Assembly: GCA_029253585.1 (NCBI GenBank)
Contig: JAQWZF010000014.1
Span: 45,972-109,971, forward strand
Direction: 5' to 3'
Length of the DNA: 64,000 bases
From: Gammaproteobacteria bacterium
GTDB lineage: Bacteria; Pseudomonadota; Gammaproteobacteria; Pseudomonadales; Pseudohongiellaceae
Shown here piece by piece: positions 39,105 through 48,905 of the stretch. The notes under the pieces were generated by a model that worked only from the letters and a program-made list of their open reading frames with translations, was not told the DNA's origin and made no database searches. The translations under genes were made by a program, and so were the position numbers. Position 1 is the stretch's first letter. Every line of letters starts with the position of its first letter.

Positions 39105-41336
39105 ATGCCAGCCGAGACTCCAAGCAACTACCAAGGAACGGTCCTGCAAGTCGCCGTTCCTTCTCCGCTGCGCAGGGTTTTCGACTACCTGCCTCTAAGT
39201 AACAAACAAGCGCTACCTGGAACCCGGGTCAAGGTATCCTTCGGCCGACAGCAATTAATCGGCATCGTCGTTTCTGTCTCTTCCGGCTCAAGCCTTGAGA
39301 AGAAAAAGTTAAAACCAATTCTTGCAGCGCTGGACAGCGAGCCCTTGCTTGATGATTCACTTTTCCAGCTTCTGCTATGGGCCTCCAACTATTACCAACA
39401 CCCAGTAGGCGAAGTCTTCGCTACGGCCATGCCTAGCAAGCTACGCAAAGGCGTTGCACTGAGAGATAGCACCAGAGTTTGGACTAGCACCGAGCCATCG
39501 CCACAGCAGGGGAAACTGCTTGGGCGTGCAGCGAAACAGAAAGCCCTGCTCGACTTCATCCGCGCCGAGAAAGAAGTCACCGGTCATGAAGTGCGCCAGG
39601 CGGGGTTTAGTAGCCAGCTACTTAAGCAGCTGGAACTCAAGCAGCTAGTTACCGAGAAGAGTCGCGCCGGGGCCGCCGAGCCTGCCTTCGAACCCGCGTC
39701 TAAAGTTACGAAGTTCGAAATCGAGTTGAATGAGGAGCAACTCTCTTCAGTGACTGAGATTAGCGAGGCATTGGATAGCTATACCTGCTTCCTGCTCGAA
39801 GGCATCACCGGCTCGGGTAAAACCGAAGTGTATATGCGCGTTATGCAAGAGCAGCTAGCGAAGGGCCTGCAATGCCTCGTACTAGTCCCCGAGATTGGTC
39901 TCACCCCGCAGACCGTCTCTCGATTTCAGAAGCGATTCAGCTGCAAGGTAGCAAGCCTCCATTCTGGCCTAAATGAAACAGAGCGATTAACCGCTTGGAA
40001 GCAGGCGAGAGACGGTAAAGCGGGAATAGTGATTGGTACCCGCTCCGCTGTATTCACACCTCTGGCAAACCCGGGGCTAATCGTCATCGATGAGGAACAC
40101 GACTCATCGTTTAAACAACAGGACGGGTTTCGCTATTCGGCAAGAGACATCGCGGTAATTCGAGCGCGGGAGGAAAATATTTGTATCGTCCTCGGCTCCG
40201 CAACACCCAGCCTTGAAAGTCTGCACAATGCGCGCAGCAAGAAGTTTGTTCATCTGCAACTTACTCAACGCACCGGCAGTAATCAGAACTGTGGTATGGA
40301 AATCATCGATGTTGCAAACGAAACTTTGCAAGAGGGGTTCTCAGAACAACTACTCTATCGAATTCGCAAACACATAGAGCGAAAAAACCAAGTGCTTGTG
40401 TTCATCAATAGGCGTGGCTTCGCACCAATACTGAATTGCCAAACCTGCGGCTGGATCTGTGAATGTGAAAATTGCGTCACACAGTTTACAGTCCACTCGA
40501 ACCCACCGAGCATCCGCTGTCATCACTGCGGTACTGCGGCGAGACTTCCCAGAGCCTGCCCGCATTGCAAATCGATGAATTTGAACACTATAGGCATAGG
40601 TACTCAGCGCATCGAAACCTTTCTGCAGAGCCAATTTGCAAGCACACCGGTAATTCGAATCGATCGTGACTCAACGCGGCGCAAGGATAGCCTGCAGAAA
40701 ATGTTGGACCAGGTAAACAAGGGCGAACCCTGCATCTTGCTGGGGACACAGATGCTCGCGAAGGGGCATCATTTCCCCAATATCACTCTGGTAGCCATTC
40801 TCGATGCCGATTCAGGTTTGTTTAGTGCCGACTTCCGCGGCCAAGAACACATGGGCCAGACGATAGTGCAGGTCGCAGGCAGAGCGGGTCGAGCGGATCG
40901 TGCTGGAGAGGTTCTGATTCAATCTCGACATGGCAGCCACGAGACACTGCAGACATTAGCCAACGATGCCTACTCAAAATTTTCAGAACAACAGCTACAG
41001 GAGAGAAGCAGCGCGCAGTTGCCGCCGTTCTTTCATCTGTGTCTGCTGCGAGCAGAGGCGAGCCAGATGCAGCCCGCGCTCCAATTTCTCGAGCAATTGG
41101 CGAAAATGTGTGCGGGCTTCTCGCAACACAATTCCCTGCCCATAGAGCAGTTAGGGCCGCTCCCCGCCCCTATGGAAAAGAGAGCTGGCAAGTATCGCGT
41201 CCAATTGCTGCTTAAGGCGGAGAAACGCGGTAACCTGCAAGCACTGCTATCTCAGTTGTGTATCGAGCTAGACACTATGAAGCTGCCCAGATCTGTGCGC
41301 TTCAGCATCGATGTTGACCCGCAAGACCTCGTCTAG
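39105..41336 (+). CDS. priA: Primosomal protein N' (replication restart helicase PriA)
   Basis: PriA recognises stalled replication forks and reloads DnaB. The 743-residue protein has the 3'-end-binding domain at the N-terminus and a winged-helix region. A superfamily 2 helicase follows, with Walker A GITGSGKTEVYM at about 237 and the DEEHD box. A cysteine-rich zinc module (CQTCGWICECENC...CHHCG...CPHC, about 450-500) is inserted between the helicase lobes, with LIVEPGRA-type motif VAGRAGRADRAGEV after it. Length and layout are normal. argS, which follows priA in Pseudomonas, is absent here. Confidence 0.97.
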   Translation: MPAETPSNYQGTVLQVAVPSPLRRVFDYLPLSNKQALPGTRVKVSFGRQQLIGIVVSVSSGSSLEKKKLKPILAALDSEPLLDDSLFQLLLWASNYYQHPVGEVFATAMPSKLRKGVALRDSTRVWTSTEPSPQQGKLLGRAAKQKALLDFIRAEKEVTGHEVRQAGFSSQLLKQLELKQLVTEKSRAGAAEPAFEPASKVTKFEIELNEEQLSSVTEISEALDSYTCFLLEGITGSGKTEVYMRVMQEQLAKGLQCLVLVPEIGLTPQTVSRFQKRFSCKVASLHSGLNETERLTAWKQARDGKAGIVIGTRSAVFTPLANPGLIVIDEEHDSSFKQQDGFRYSARDIAVIRAREENICIVLGSATPSLESLHNARSKKFVHLQLTQRTGSNQNCGMEIIDVANETLQEGFSEQLLYRIRKHIERKNQVLVFINRRGFAPILNCQTCGWICECENCVTQFTVHSNPPSIRCHHCGTAARLPRACPHCKSMNLNTIGIGTQRIETFLQSQFASTPVIRIDRDSTRRKDSLQKMLDQVNKGEPCILLGTQMLAKGHHFPNITLVAILDADSGLFSADFRGQEHMGQTIVQVAGRAGRADRAGEVLIQSRHGSHETLQTLANDAYSKFSEQQLQERSSAQLPPFFHLCLLRAEASQMQPALQFLEQLAKMCAGFSQHNSLPIEQLGPLPAPMEKRAGKYRVQLLLKAEKRGNLQALLSQLCIELDTMKLPRSVRFSIDVDPQDLV

Positions 41337-41500
41337 GCCCAGCACTGCTGTCGGCTGTTACAGGTAAAAGTCTGGTGATTCAGCTTTAGCTTACCGTCAG
41401 ACAACCGATAATTGTGGTGGCACGAAGTTTTCTAGGCATTATTGCCATTTAAAACAATAACTTAAAATATCGCAGCCTACAGAAGTGTTCCAACCAAGTC

Positions 41501-42154
41501 ATGACACACGATTTTGCCAAAATTAAACCGGAACCGCTCCTAGAGCGAAAAACCGTCGTCACGCCGCCGGCATGGTCACTGATGTTTACCGGACTGATAG
41601 TAGGCCTGGCCCTGGGCGTCTTCGGTTGTTTCCTGTTCTATCTTTCCGGGAACGTGCCTCCCTTGAATATCAATCAAGTCTCTACTAACACTATCCCTCC
41701 GGTAAGTCAGGCGGCGACGGTGGTGGCTGCCGAAGAGCCGGTAGCGGAAGAACTGGAGCTGGAGTTCTATACCGAGCTACCCATCTATGAGGTGCCGGTA
41801 GATGCTCAACCCGTCGAGCTAACTGAGCAGCAAGCAGGAGTGGCGAACGATGCGGCAGCAACAGTCGCCGCTGCATCACTGCCCCCAGCCAAGGCCGAGA
41901 CCAGTACTGACGAGACCTTCGACCCGGGCTTCATACTGCAAACCGGCGCTTTTCAGCAATTCGAGTCCGCCCAATCCGAGAGTGAGCGGCAGAAGCTGCT
42001 AGGCCTTGAAGTGAATGTTAAACAACAAGAGTTGTTAGGCAGAACCCTCTATCTGGTCCAATCCGGGCCCTATACCAGCAGCAATATATTGAATCAGGCC
42101 GAGCAATTGCTAAGAGCAAATAACATCCCCAGCCTGCGCATGAGCATTCAGTAG
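41501..42154 (+). CDS. ftsN: FtsN-like SPOR-domain cell-division protein
   Basis: The 217-residue protein has a short cytoplasmic tail, one membrane segment (about 27-50, SLMFTGLIVGLALGVFGCFLFYLS), a Pro/Ala/Glu-rich periplasmic linker, and a C-terminal SPOR domain (about 145-217, FILQTGAFQQFESAQSESERQ...LYLVQSGPYTSSNILNQAEQLL). FtsN triggers septal peptidoglycan synthesis, and its SPOR domain binds denuded glycan. The position between priA and hslV is that of ftsN in E. coli and Pseudomonas. Sequence outside the SPOR domain is poorly conserved in this family, so the name rests partly on synteny. Confidence 0.85.
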   Translation: MTHDFAKIKPEPLLERKTVVTPPAWSLMFTGLIVGLALGVFGCFLFYLSGNVPPLNINQVSTNTIPPVSQAATVVAAEEPVAEELELEFYTELPIYEVPVDAQPVELTEQQAGVANDAAATVAAASLPPAKAETSTDETFDPGFILQTGAFQQFESAQSESERQKLLGLEVNVKQQELLGRTLYLVQSGPYTSSNILNQAEQLLRANNIPSLRMSIQ

Positions 42155-42184
42155 ACAGAAAACCACGTCCAAGCCCAGTTGTTG

Positions 42185-42212
42185 CTTGAATTTCCTGTGT
42201 CTCACCCCATAT
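42185..42212 (+). promoter_or_regulatory. Sigma-32 (heat-shock) promoter of hslVU
   Basis: CTTGAAT (42185-42191) and CCCCATAT (42205-42212) are separated by 13 bp. This fits the E. coli sigma-32 consensus CTTGAAA-N11-16-CCCCATnT at all informative bases but one. It lies about 180 bp upstream of hslV in the sense orientation. hslVU is a classic heat-shock operon, so position and gene content agree. Confidence 0.8.
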
Positions 42213-42390
42213 CCTAGGCTCGCACACCAGATTTCATCGAATGCTGGCAGCTGATATGTGAGAGCCTGATCTAGAGTCATTGCTAGTCAATTCTACCGAC
42301 TCTTCCTAACTCGCAATCAGTCCTCAGCTGACAGATGAGTTTGCCCAATATACTGCTCAGAGCTTTATAGAAGAAACAGGAATAGCTGCA

Positions 42391-42936
42391 ATGGATCAAT
42401 ATAGAGGCACAACTATTGTATCGGTTCGCCGCGACAACAAGGTCGTAATAGGCGGTGACGGACAAGTCTCGCAGGGCAACACCGTAATGAAAGGGAACGC
42501 CCGCAAAGTCAGGCGCCTTTACAAAGATCAGGTCATCGCAGGATTCGCTGGCGGCACGGCGGATGCATTCACGCTATTCGAACGTTTCGAAGAACAGCTT
42601 GAGAAGCACCACGGCAAACTGGTTCGCGCAGCGGTAGAACTAGCCAAGCTGTGGCGCACCGAACGCTCGCTGCGCAGGCTCGAAGCATTGCTGGTAGTTG
42701 CCGATAAAGAATCCTCTCTGATCATTACGGGCAATGGCGATGTTATAGAACCCGAAGACTCCATTATGGCGATAGGCTCCGGCGGGCCATTCGCCCAGTC
42801 AGCAGCAAAAGCCCTACTACAGAACAGCGAACTCGACGCTCGACAGATTGTCGAGAAGAGTCTAACCATCGCCGCAGATATCTGCGTCTACACAAATCAT
42901 CACCATACGATCGAAGAGCTAGATATAACGGAATAG
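42391..42936 (+). CDS. hslV: ATP-dependent protease peptidase subunit HslV
   Basis: HslV is the proteasome-like double-hexameric threonine peptidase that works with the HslU unfoldase. The protein starts [14 protein letters not shown]. The catalytic Thr1 is the first threonine of TTIV, so a six-residue propeptide must be removed. E. coli HslV has only the initiator methionine there. [23 protein letters not shown] and [16 protein letters not shown] are family signatures. AGGA lies 9 nt before the ATG. It forms an operon with hslU under a predicted heat-shock promoter. Confidence 0.97.
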   Translation: MDQYRGTTIVSVRRDNKVVIGGDGQVSQGNTVMKGNARKVRRLYKDQVIAGFAGGTADAFTLFERFEEQLEKHHGKLVRAAVELAKLWRTERSLRRLEALLVVADKESSLIITGNGDVIEPEDSIMAIGSGGPFAQSAAKALLQNSELDARQIVEKSLTIAADICVYTNHHHTIEELDITE

Positions 42937-42991
42937 TCCCGATCTGGCACGGAACCTTACCCATGGCATTTTCGAATACAGGTACCCATGC

Positions 42992-44344
42992 ATGTCCACA
43001 ATGACACCCCGCGAAATCACGTCCGAACTGGACAAACACATAGTCGGCCAGGCGGCAGCAAAGCGTGCCGTGGCGATCGCCCTGCGCAATAGATGGCGGC
43101 GCATGAAGCTCGATGAAGAACTGCGCGAAGAGATTTCACCAAAGAATATCCTCATGATCGGCCCTACCGGTGTCGGTAAAACCGAGATAGCCCGGCGCCT
43201 CGCCAAACTCGCGCAGGCACCTTTCATTAAGGTCGAGGCGACGAAGTTCACCGAGGTTGGCTACGTCGGCAGAGACGTCGAGTCTATTATTCGAGACCTC
43301 GTTGATGTTGCGATCAAGATGCTTAGGGAAACCGAGATGAACAAGGTGCAACACCTTGCAGAAGACAGGGCCGAAGAACGCATCCTCGACGTGCTGCTGC
43401 CGCAGGCGCGAACCGAACAGACAGCTGATGCGGACGATCCCAGCAAGACAGATTCCAATTCAGCCGCAAGACAAGTCTTCAGAAAGAAACTTCGACAGGG
43501 CGAGATCGACGACAAAGAGATAGAAATAAAGCTTAGCGATTCACCGGGGAGCGTCGAAATAATGGCTCCTCCTGGTCTGGAAGATATGACCAGCCAATTG
43601 AAGAGCATGTTCTCTAACATGAATAGCGGCAAGAAGACCTCGCGACGCATGACGGTCAAGGCCGCGCTAAAAGCCGCGAAAGACGAAGAAGCCGCAAAGC
43701 TCGTCAATGAAGATGAGATTCGCAATCGCGCCGTAGAGGCAACAGAACAGACCGGCATTGTTTTTATAGACGAGATAGACAAGGTAACCAATCGCAACGA
43801 CCAGGGCGGCGCGGGCGTGTCCAGAGAAGGCGTACAGCGAGACCTGCTGCCGCTGATTGAAGGGTCCACCGTCACCACCAAATACGGCAGCATCAAGACA
43901 GACCATATTCTGTTTATTGCCTCGGGAGCTTTTCATCTGAGCAAACCTTCGGATCTCATTCCCGAACTGCAGGGGCGACTCCCTATTCGCGTAGAACTCG
44001 AGGCACTGACAGCCGATGACTTCGAACGCATTCTGGAAGAACCGGATGCCTCGCTTACCGAGCAGTATCAGGCACTGCTCGCGACCGAAGACCTGGAGAT
44101 ATCTTTCTCCAAAGACGGTATCAAAAAAATCGCAGAGACCGCCTGGCAGGTAAACGAGCGTACGGAGAACATCGGTGCCAGACGGCTGCACACGGTAATG
44201 GAAAGATTGCTAGAGGAGGTTTCCTTCTCTGCGTCGGACCTGGCCATTAGTGACAACAAGACTCTCGTTATCGATAGAGCCTATGTCGAGGATCAATTAG
44301 ACGAACTGGCGCAAGACGAAGACCTCACTCGTTATATCCTGTAG
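42992..44344 (+). CDS. hslU: ATP-dependent protease ATPase subunit HslU
   Basis: HslU is the AAA+ unfoldase that feeds substrates into HslV. The 450-residue protein has the N-terminal [17 protein letters not shown], Walker [15 protein letters not shown] at about 57-70, the GYVGRDVE pore motif, a helical I-domain insertion (about 110-230), Walker [11 protein letters not shown], and the C-terminal tail RYIL that docks into HslV. The gene lies 55 bp after hslV. Confidence 0.98.
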   Translation: MSTMTPREITSELDKHIVGQAAAKRAVAIALRNRWRRMKLDEELREEISPKNILMIGPTGVGKTEIARRLAKLAQAPFIKVEATKFTEVGYVGRDVESIIRDLVDVAIKMLRETEMNKVQHLAEDRAEERILDVLLPQARTEQTADADDPSKTDSNSAARQVFRKKLRQGEIDDKEIEIKLSDSPGSVEIMAPPGLEDMTSQLKSMFSNMNSGKKTSRRMTVKAALKAAKDEEAAKLVNEDEIRNRAVEATEQTGIVFIDEIDKVTNRNDQGGAGVSREGVQRDLLPLIEGSTVTTKYGSIKTDHILFIASGAFHLSKPSDLIPELQGRLPIRVELEALTADDFERILEEPDASLTEQYQALLATEDLEISFSKDGIKKIAETAWQVNERTENIGARRLHTVMERLLEEVSFSASDLAISDNKTLVIDRAYVEDQLDELAQDEDLTRYIL

Positions 44345-44379
44345 GCCGTGCTCAAAACAAACTTACTTCGGTAGGCGAA

Positions 44380-44787
44380 ATGACTACTAACACACCAAGT
44401 CAGATCAAGCTGCACAAGAAATCAGGGACCCTGGAGATTAGCTATGCCGATGGCATTAGCGATACTCTAGCCGCTGAATTTCTGCGCGTCCATTCTCCCT
44501 CGGCGGAGGTGCGTGGTCACGGCAAGGGGCAGGAAGTCCTGCAGACCGGAAAACGCCATGTGAAGATCGCCAACCTGGAGAGCGTTGGCAACTATGCCAT
44601 CAAGCTAAGTTTCGATGATGGACACGACACTGGCATCTATTCCTGGACTTATCTGAGAGAACTGGGTCGAACCCATAACGACCTATGGAATGACTACCTG
44701 GCCAAACTGGAGGCCGCAAAAGCCAGCCGAGAGCCATTGCCAGAGGGTACACAAGTGATTAACATCATGCCCTCATCATCAGATTGA
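44380..44787 (+). CDS. DUF971 protein (gamma-butyrobetaine hydroxylase-like N-terminal domain)
   Basis: The 135-residue protein matches the DUF971 family: PSQIKLHKKSGTLEISYADG, EFLRVHSPSAEVRGHG, and NYAIKLSFDDGHDTGIYSWTYLRELG are its usual features. The same fold forms the N-terminal domain of gamma-butyrobetaine hydroxylase. Stand-alone members have been linked to iron-sulfur cluster handling, but the molecular role is not settled. In Pseudomonas the homologue also sits right after hslU. It is probably transcribed with hslVU; the gap is 35 bp. Confidence 0.9.
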   Translation: MTTNTPSQIKLHKKSGTLEISYADGISDTLAAEFLRVHSPSAEVRGHGKGQEVLQTGKRHVKIANLESVGNYAIKLSFDDGHDTGIYSWTYLRELGRTHNDLWNDYLAKLEAAKASREPLPEGTQVINIMPSSSD

Positions 44788-44833
44788 CCATCTGGCGCCA
44801 CCCCCTCATCTAAAGTAATAGCAGCGACTAGCC

Positions 44834-45595
44834 ATGAGCAACAGCAGCGAAAGCGAAGAGACCACCCATTTCGGCTACGAAGAAGTTCCAGTAGCGCAGA
44901 AAGAGCAGCGCGTGGGGCAGGTATTTGCATCTGTTGCAAATCGCTACGACATAATGAACGACGTCATGTCGCTAGGCTCCCATCGGCTTATCAAGCGATT
45001 TACCATTGAGCTAAGCGCACTGAGAAAGGGTCATAAGGTTCTTGACCTCGCCGGTGGTACCGGCGATTTCAGCATCCGGTTCTCGAGTATTGTAGGAGAG
45101 ACCGGGCAAGTTGTCCTCGCCGATATCAACGAGTCTATGTTGCAGGTTGGTAGAGACCGGATCATAGACAAAGGACTCAGCTTTAACATAGACATCGCCC
45201 AGGTAAACGCAGAGCACCTGCCCTTTGCCGACAATACCTTCGATTGCATCTGCATTGCCTATGGCCTTCGCAATGTCACCAACAAGGAGGCCGCCTTAGC
45301 CTCGATGCAGCGGGTATTGAAACCCGGTGGCCGCGTATTAGTTCTCGAATTCTCCAAACCAACCAATGATCTGGTAGGCAAGGCCTACGATGTCTACTCC
45401 AAGTTATGGCCGATTGCGGGAAAGGCTATCACCGGAGATTTCGACAGCTATCGCTATCTCGTCGAATCGATTCGCATGCATCCCGATCAGGAATCACTGC
45501 TGCAAATGATGCGCGATGCCGGACTCGTCAAATGCAAATACCACAATGTAATGGGCGGGGTCTGTGCGATTCATATCGGTTTCAAGCCCCTGTAA
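44834..45595 (+). CDS. ubiE: Ubiquinone/menaquinone C-methyltransferase
   Basis: UbiE performs the C-methylation in ubiquinone (and menaquinone) synthesis. The 253-residue SAM methyltransferase has the N-terminal [36 protein letters not shown] signature, SAM motif [12 protein letters not shown], and the C-terminal [26 protein letters not shown]. It heads the ubiE-ubiJ-ubiB cluster common in gammaproteobacteria. Confidence 0.98.
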   Translation: MSNSSESEETTHFGYEEVPVAQKEQRVGQVFASVANRYDIMNDVMSLGSHRLIKRFTIELSALRKGHKVLDLAGGTGDFSIRFSSIVGETGQVVLADINESMLQVGRDRIIDKGLSFNIDIAQVNAEHLPFADNTFDCICIAYGLRNVTNKEAALASMQRVLKPGGRVLVLEFSKPTNDLVGKAYDVYSKLWPIAGKAITGDFDSYRYLVESIRMHPDQESLLQMMRDAGLVKCKYHNVMGGVCAIHIGFKPL

Positions 45596-45689
45596 GTTCA
45601 GTTAGGCATCAGCAACACCCACTACACAGCAAGCCAGACGAGGCGAAGCGTATTAAAGGAAAGCGCATTAAAACGAAAGAGAAGATATT

Positions 45690-46337
45690 TTGAATCAATT
45701 TCTTGGAAGCCTCGCCTTAATACCCGTCGAAAAAATTCTCAACGCGATTGTCGCGCGCGACCCACACATAGCAAAGCAGTTCCTGGCATTCGATTCCAAG
45801 TGCATAGAAATCATTAGTCGCCAACCCAGCCTCACTCTTAGCCTGCGTTTCGAGGACGGCGCGATCAGGCTCAGTGCGATCGACAGTGAGACACTGGGCA
45901 TTGAAGCGGACGCTACAATCAGCGGGAAGGCAGAAACCCTGCTAGGGCTTGTGGGTCAGAAATCCGATCGGCGCCCACTGGCCAATGCCGCGCTAGATAT
46001 TTCCGGAGACGCCACTCTAGTACAAGACCTGCAGCAGACCATTGAGTCACTAGATATAGACTGGCAAGACTATCTGGCGCCCATTCTTGGCGACGTGCTT
46101 AGCAATAAATTGGGTGAAGTTGAACGTAGCGCCAAAGGCTGGGGACAATCCGCTGGCAGCAGCATGCGCAGAAATGTGCGTGACTACCTAAGCGAGGAAG
46201 CGCGACTGGTCCCAACTGCCCTGGAAGGTGACAGCTTCTCCAACCGGCTTGATCATCTGCGCCTGGGCATAGACCGACTAGAGGCCAAAACCGAACTGTT
46301 GCAGCGCCGTCTCGCCCTGCTTCCTCAGGCTAAATAA
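45690..46337 (+). CDS. ubiJ: Ubiquinone biosynthesis accessory factor UbiJ (SCP2-like domain)
   Basis: UbiJ binds ubiquinone intermediates through an SCP2 lipid-binding domain and scaffolds the soluble Ubi complex with UbiK. The 215-residue protein has an SCP2-like N-terminal half (about 15-110, ending LALDISGDATLVQDLQQTIESLDIDWQDYLAPILGD). A helical tail ends in a coiled coil (LRLGIDRLEAKTELLQRRLALL). The start is TTG at 45690. The gene lies between ubiE and ubiB, as in E. coli. Confidence 0.94.
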   Translation: MNQFLGSLALIPVEKILNAIVARDPHIAKQFLAFDSKCIEIISRQPSLTLSLRFEDGAIRLSAIDSETLGIEADATISGKAETLLGLVGQKSDRRPLANAALDISGDATLVQDLQQTIESLDIDWQDYLAPILGDVLSNKLGEVERSAKGWGQSAGSSMRRNVRDYLSEEARLVPTALEGDSFSNRLDHLRLGIDRLEAKTELLQRRLALLPQAK

Positions 46338-46351
46338 CTTACTAAAAACAA

Positions 46352-48082
46352 ATGCTTAACCGAGGCTTCACGCTTGTTAGCGCTGGCCTGTGGTGGTATC
46401 TTTGCAAGCCCTCAAATCAAGCAGAGCGTAAGCCGCCGATCGTGTCATATCTTCCACGACTCAATAGAGTACTCAACGTCATCGCGAAGTATCGTCTCGA
46501 TGAGTTTATGCTCGGCCAGCCCGGGGCCAGAGGACTGGGCCTTATCTTGCTGCCCTATCGTCTGGCATGGATGTTCAGCTCCCATGGCGCCCCCCATAGA
46601 AATGCGCGCCTGCGCATAGCAATGGAAGAACTTGGGCCCATATACATTAAGTTTGGCCAACTACTTTCTACCCGCAGAGACTTTCTCGACACCGAGCTCG
46701 GCGATGAGCTGCAGTCTCTTCAGGATAATGTGCCACCTTTTACCTCTCCCTCCATTCATGAGCTCATTCAAAGCTCGCTTGGCGTGAGTGCCGATACGAT
46801 TTTCAGTGACCTCGATAGTCAACCCTTCGCCTCGGCATCGGTGGCGCAGGTACACAAGGCCACGCTGAAGACCGGCGAGGAAGTCGTCATCAAGGTCACC
46901 CGCCCTAGAATCGAAGAGGTAGTGAGTGCCGATATCAAGCTATTAAAATGGATCGCCGCCCTGATTGAGACACGCACAGACATCGGCAAGCGACTGCATC
47001 CGGTCGAGGTAGTTAATGACTATGAGCAAATCATTCATGATGAGTTAGACCTGCTCGCAGAAGCGGCAAACACGTCGCAGCTAAAGAGGAACTTTGAAAA
47101 CTCTCCCGTACTGTATGTGCCCAAAGTCTATTGGGATTTCTGCAGCAAGAACTTGATGGTCATGGAGCGCATTCACGGCATCCCCGTCGCCGATGTCGAT
47201 GCCCTCAACGCGCAGAACACAAATCTTAAGAAACTTGCCGAGACCGGCGTCGATATTTTCTTCACCCAGGTTTTCGATCACAATTTCTTTCATGCCGACA
47301 TGCATCCGGGGAATATCTTCGTCTCTTATGAGACACCCGAACAGCCGAAGTACATCGCGATCGACTGCGCCATAATCGGCTCCCTAAGCAAAGACGACCT
47401 GGAATATTTGGCGAAGAACCTGCTCGCCATCTTTAAGCGGCAATACAGAAAAGTTGCCGAGCTACATGTCGCCTGCGGCTGGGTTCCCCAGAACACAAAA
47501 ATCCATGAATTCGAATCAGCAATTCGCAGTGTCTGCGAACCGATATTCGAGAAGCCTCTGAAAGAGATTTCATTTGCAAACTTGCTGATCCAACTTTTTC
47601 GCACCGCAAGTCGCTTCGACATGGAAGTGCAGCCTTCCCTGGTATTACTGCAGAAGACGCTATTGAATGTTGAGGGTCTGGGCAGGCAGCTCTACCCGGA
47701 TCTGGATTTGTGGCAAACAGCCCTTCCCTATCTAGAAAATTGGAACAAGAAGCGCCTTAACCCCTTCACGCTGATGGGAAGAATTCAGGACAATATCCCG
47801 AACTGGATCGATCAACTACCCGAGCTGCCACAGCTGTTTATCGACGCTGCAACACAGAGCAAGCAGCTGGGCGAGACAAACGAGGCGCTGCAACTAAAGC
47901 AGAGACAGCTGCAGAAGAACGCTAGCCGCCAGAGCAGGAAATTTCGTTTCCTGGGCGGTGCATTACTCGTCGCCGCGGCACTTAGCCTCATTCCGGGGAT
48001 TCAGGCAGGCCTGGCAAACCTGCCAATTGCCACGGCATTCCTAGCCTTGGCGGGTGTTTACCTTTTGTGTTTTAGACGGTGA
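46352..48082 (+). CDS. ubiB: UbiB, atypical kinase/ATPase required for ubiquinone synthesis
   Basis: UbiB belongs to the ADCK/Coq8 family and supports ubiquinone synthesis, probably by extracting precursors from the membrane. The protein has the KxGQ segment YIKFGQLLSTRRDFLD, the Ala-rich loop PFASASVAQVHKATLKTGEEVVIKV, and the catalytic region FFHADMHPGNIF. Two hydrophobic C-terminal segments (about 530-575) anchor it. The first 35 residues are not typical of the family, so an internal start is possible. It follows ubiJ by 14 bp. Confidence 0.96.
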   Translation: MLNRGFTLVSAGLWWYLCKPSNQAERKPPIVSYLPRLNRVLNVIAKYRLDEFMLGQPGARGLGLILLPYRLAWMFSSHGAPHRNARLRIAMEELGPIYIKFGQLLSTRRDFLDTELGDELQSLQDNVPPFTSPSIHELIQSSLGVSADTIFSDLDSQPFASASVAQVHKATLKTGEEVVIKVTRPRIEEVVSADIKLLKWIAALIETRTDIGKRLHPVEVVNDYEQIIHDELDLLAEAANTSQLKRNFENSPVLYVPKVYWDFCSKNLMVMERIHGIPVADVDALNAQNTNLKKLAETGVDIFFTQVFDHNFFHADMHPGNIFVSYETPEQPKYIAIDCAIIGSLSKDDLEYLAKNLLAIFKRQYRKVAELHVACGWVPQNTKIHEFESAIRSVCEPIFEKPLKEISFANLLIQLFRTASRFDMEVQPSLVLLQKTLLNVEGLGRQLYPDLDLWQTALPYLENWNKKRLNPFTLMGRIQDNIPNWIDQLPELPQLFIDAATQSKQLGETNEALQLKQRQLQKNASRQSRKFRFLGGALLVAAALSLIPGIQAGLANLPIATAFLALAGVYLLCFRR

Positions 48083-48099
48083 GACTGCATACTTAGCCG

Positions 48100-48489
48100 A
48101 TGCCTTCCTATCTCGATCAAATTCAATGGAACGAACAGGGCCTGGTGCCCGTAATCACGCAGGATGCAGGCTCCGGACGAGTTCTGACGCAGGCCTGGGT
48201 CAATCGAGAGGCACTGAAAACGACCGTTTCCGAGAGCCGTGCGGTATACTGGTCACGCTCACGATCCAAACTGTGGAGGAAGGGCGAAGAATCAGGCATG
48301 GTGCAGAAGCTTGTAGAAGTTCTGCTCGATTGCGACAATGACTCACTGTGCTACCGAGTTGAACAGGTTGGTGGTATCGCCTGTCACACAGGGCGAGAAA
48401 GCTGTTTCTATAAGAAGTTGACTAATGAAACCTGGGAGTCGGTTGATCCAGTATTGGTTGAACCAGACCAGCTATACAAGACTAGTTGA
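48100..48489 (+). CDS. hisI: Phosphoribosyl-AMP cyclohydrolase
   Basis: HisI opens the adenine ring of phosphoribosyl-AMP, the third step of histidine synthesis. The 129-residue protein has the signature [39 protein letters not shown] and the zinc-binding cysteines in DCDNDSLCY and [13 protein letters not shown]. It is a stand-alone enzyme followed by hisE. Enterobacteria fuse the two; the split form next to tat genes is the Pseudomonas arrangement. Confidence 0.97.
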   Translation: MPSYLDQIQWNEQGLVPVITQDAGSGRVLTQAWVNREALKTTVSESRAVYWSRSRSKLWRKGEESGMVQKLVEVLLDCDNDSLCYRVEQVGGIACHTGRESCFYKKLTNETWESVDPVLVEPDQLYKTS

Positions 48490-48492
48490 ACC

Positions 48493-48536
48493 AGTGACGT
48501 ACTTAACATGAGTGACGTACTTAACATGAGTGACGT
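48493..48536. repeat. 18-bp tandem duplication (2.4 copies) at the hisE start
   Basis: AGTGACGTACTTAACATG occurs at 48493-48510 and 48511-48528, and its first 8 bases recur at 48529-48536. Each full unit ends in an in-frame ATG (48508 and 48526), so the duplication created two alternative start codons for hisE. The unit is a multiple of three, so the frame is kept. Confidence 0.9.
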
Positions 48537-48861
48537 TCTAGAAGAGTTAGCGGCAATTTTAGAACAGCGAAAGAAGTCTTCCAGCGGTGAGTCCTATGTG
48601 GCCAGCCTGCATGAGAAGGGCCTAAATAAAATTCTGGAAAAGATAGGCGAGGAAGCAACCGAAACTATCCTGGCCGCCAAAGACTGCGACGCGCAGAACG
48701 CGTCGAGCCTGCAGGCGCTTATTAACGAGACTGCAGATTTATGGTTTCACACGATGGTCATGCTTAGCCATCTTGATTTGACTCCCCAACAAGTGTTGGC
48801 GGAATTAGAAGATCGATTTAACATATCCGGCCTTGACGAAAAGGCTTCGCGACAAAACTAG
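48508..48861 (+). CDS. hisE: Phosphoribosyl-ATP pyrophosphatase
   Basis: HisE hydrolyses phosphoribosyl-ATP to phosphoribosyl-AMP in histidine synthesis. The helical MazG-like protein has [46 protein letters not shown] with the metal-binding glutamates, and [17 protein letters not shown] codons at 48508 (117 residues) and 48526 (111 residues) lie in a tandem duplication, giving [14 protein letters not shown]. The second ATG is likely the ancestral start. It follows hisI by 18 bp and precedes tatA. Confidence 0.96.
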   Translation: MSDVLNMSDVLEELAAILEQRKKSSSGESYVASLHEKGLNKILEKIGEEATETILAAKDCDAQNASSLQALINETADLWFHTMVMLSHLDLTPQQVLAELEDRFNISGLDEKASRQN

Positions 48862-48905
48862 TTACCGATGCGCAGTAAATTGCACATCAGATTTGGAGGT
48901 TTATC

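Noticed and set aside
43261..43896. 211-codon minus-strand frame inside hslU
   Set aside because: It is a Ser/Arg/Leu-rich antisense shadow of a certain gene, with no motif.
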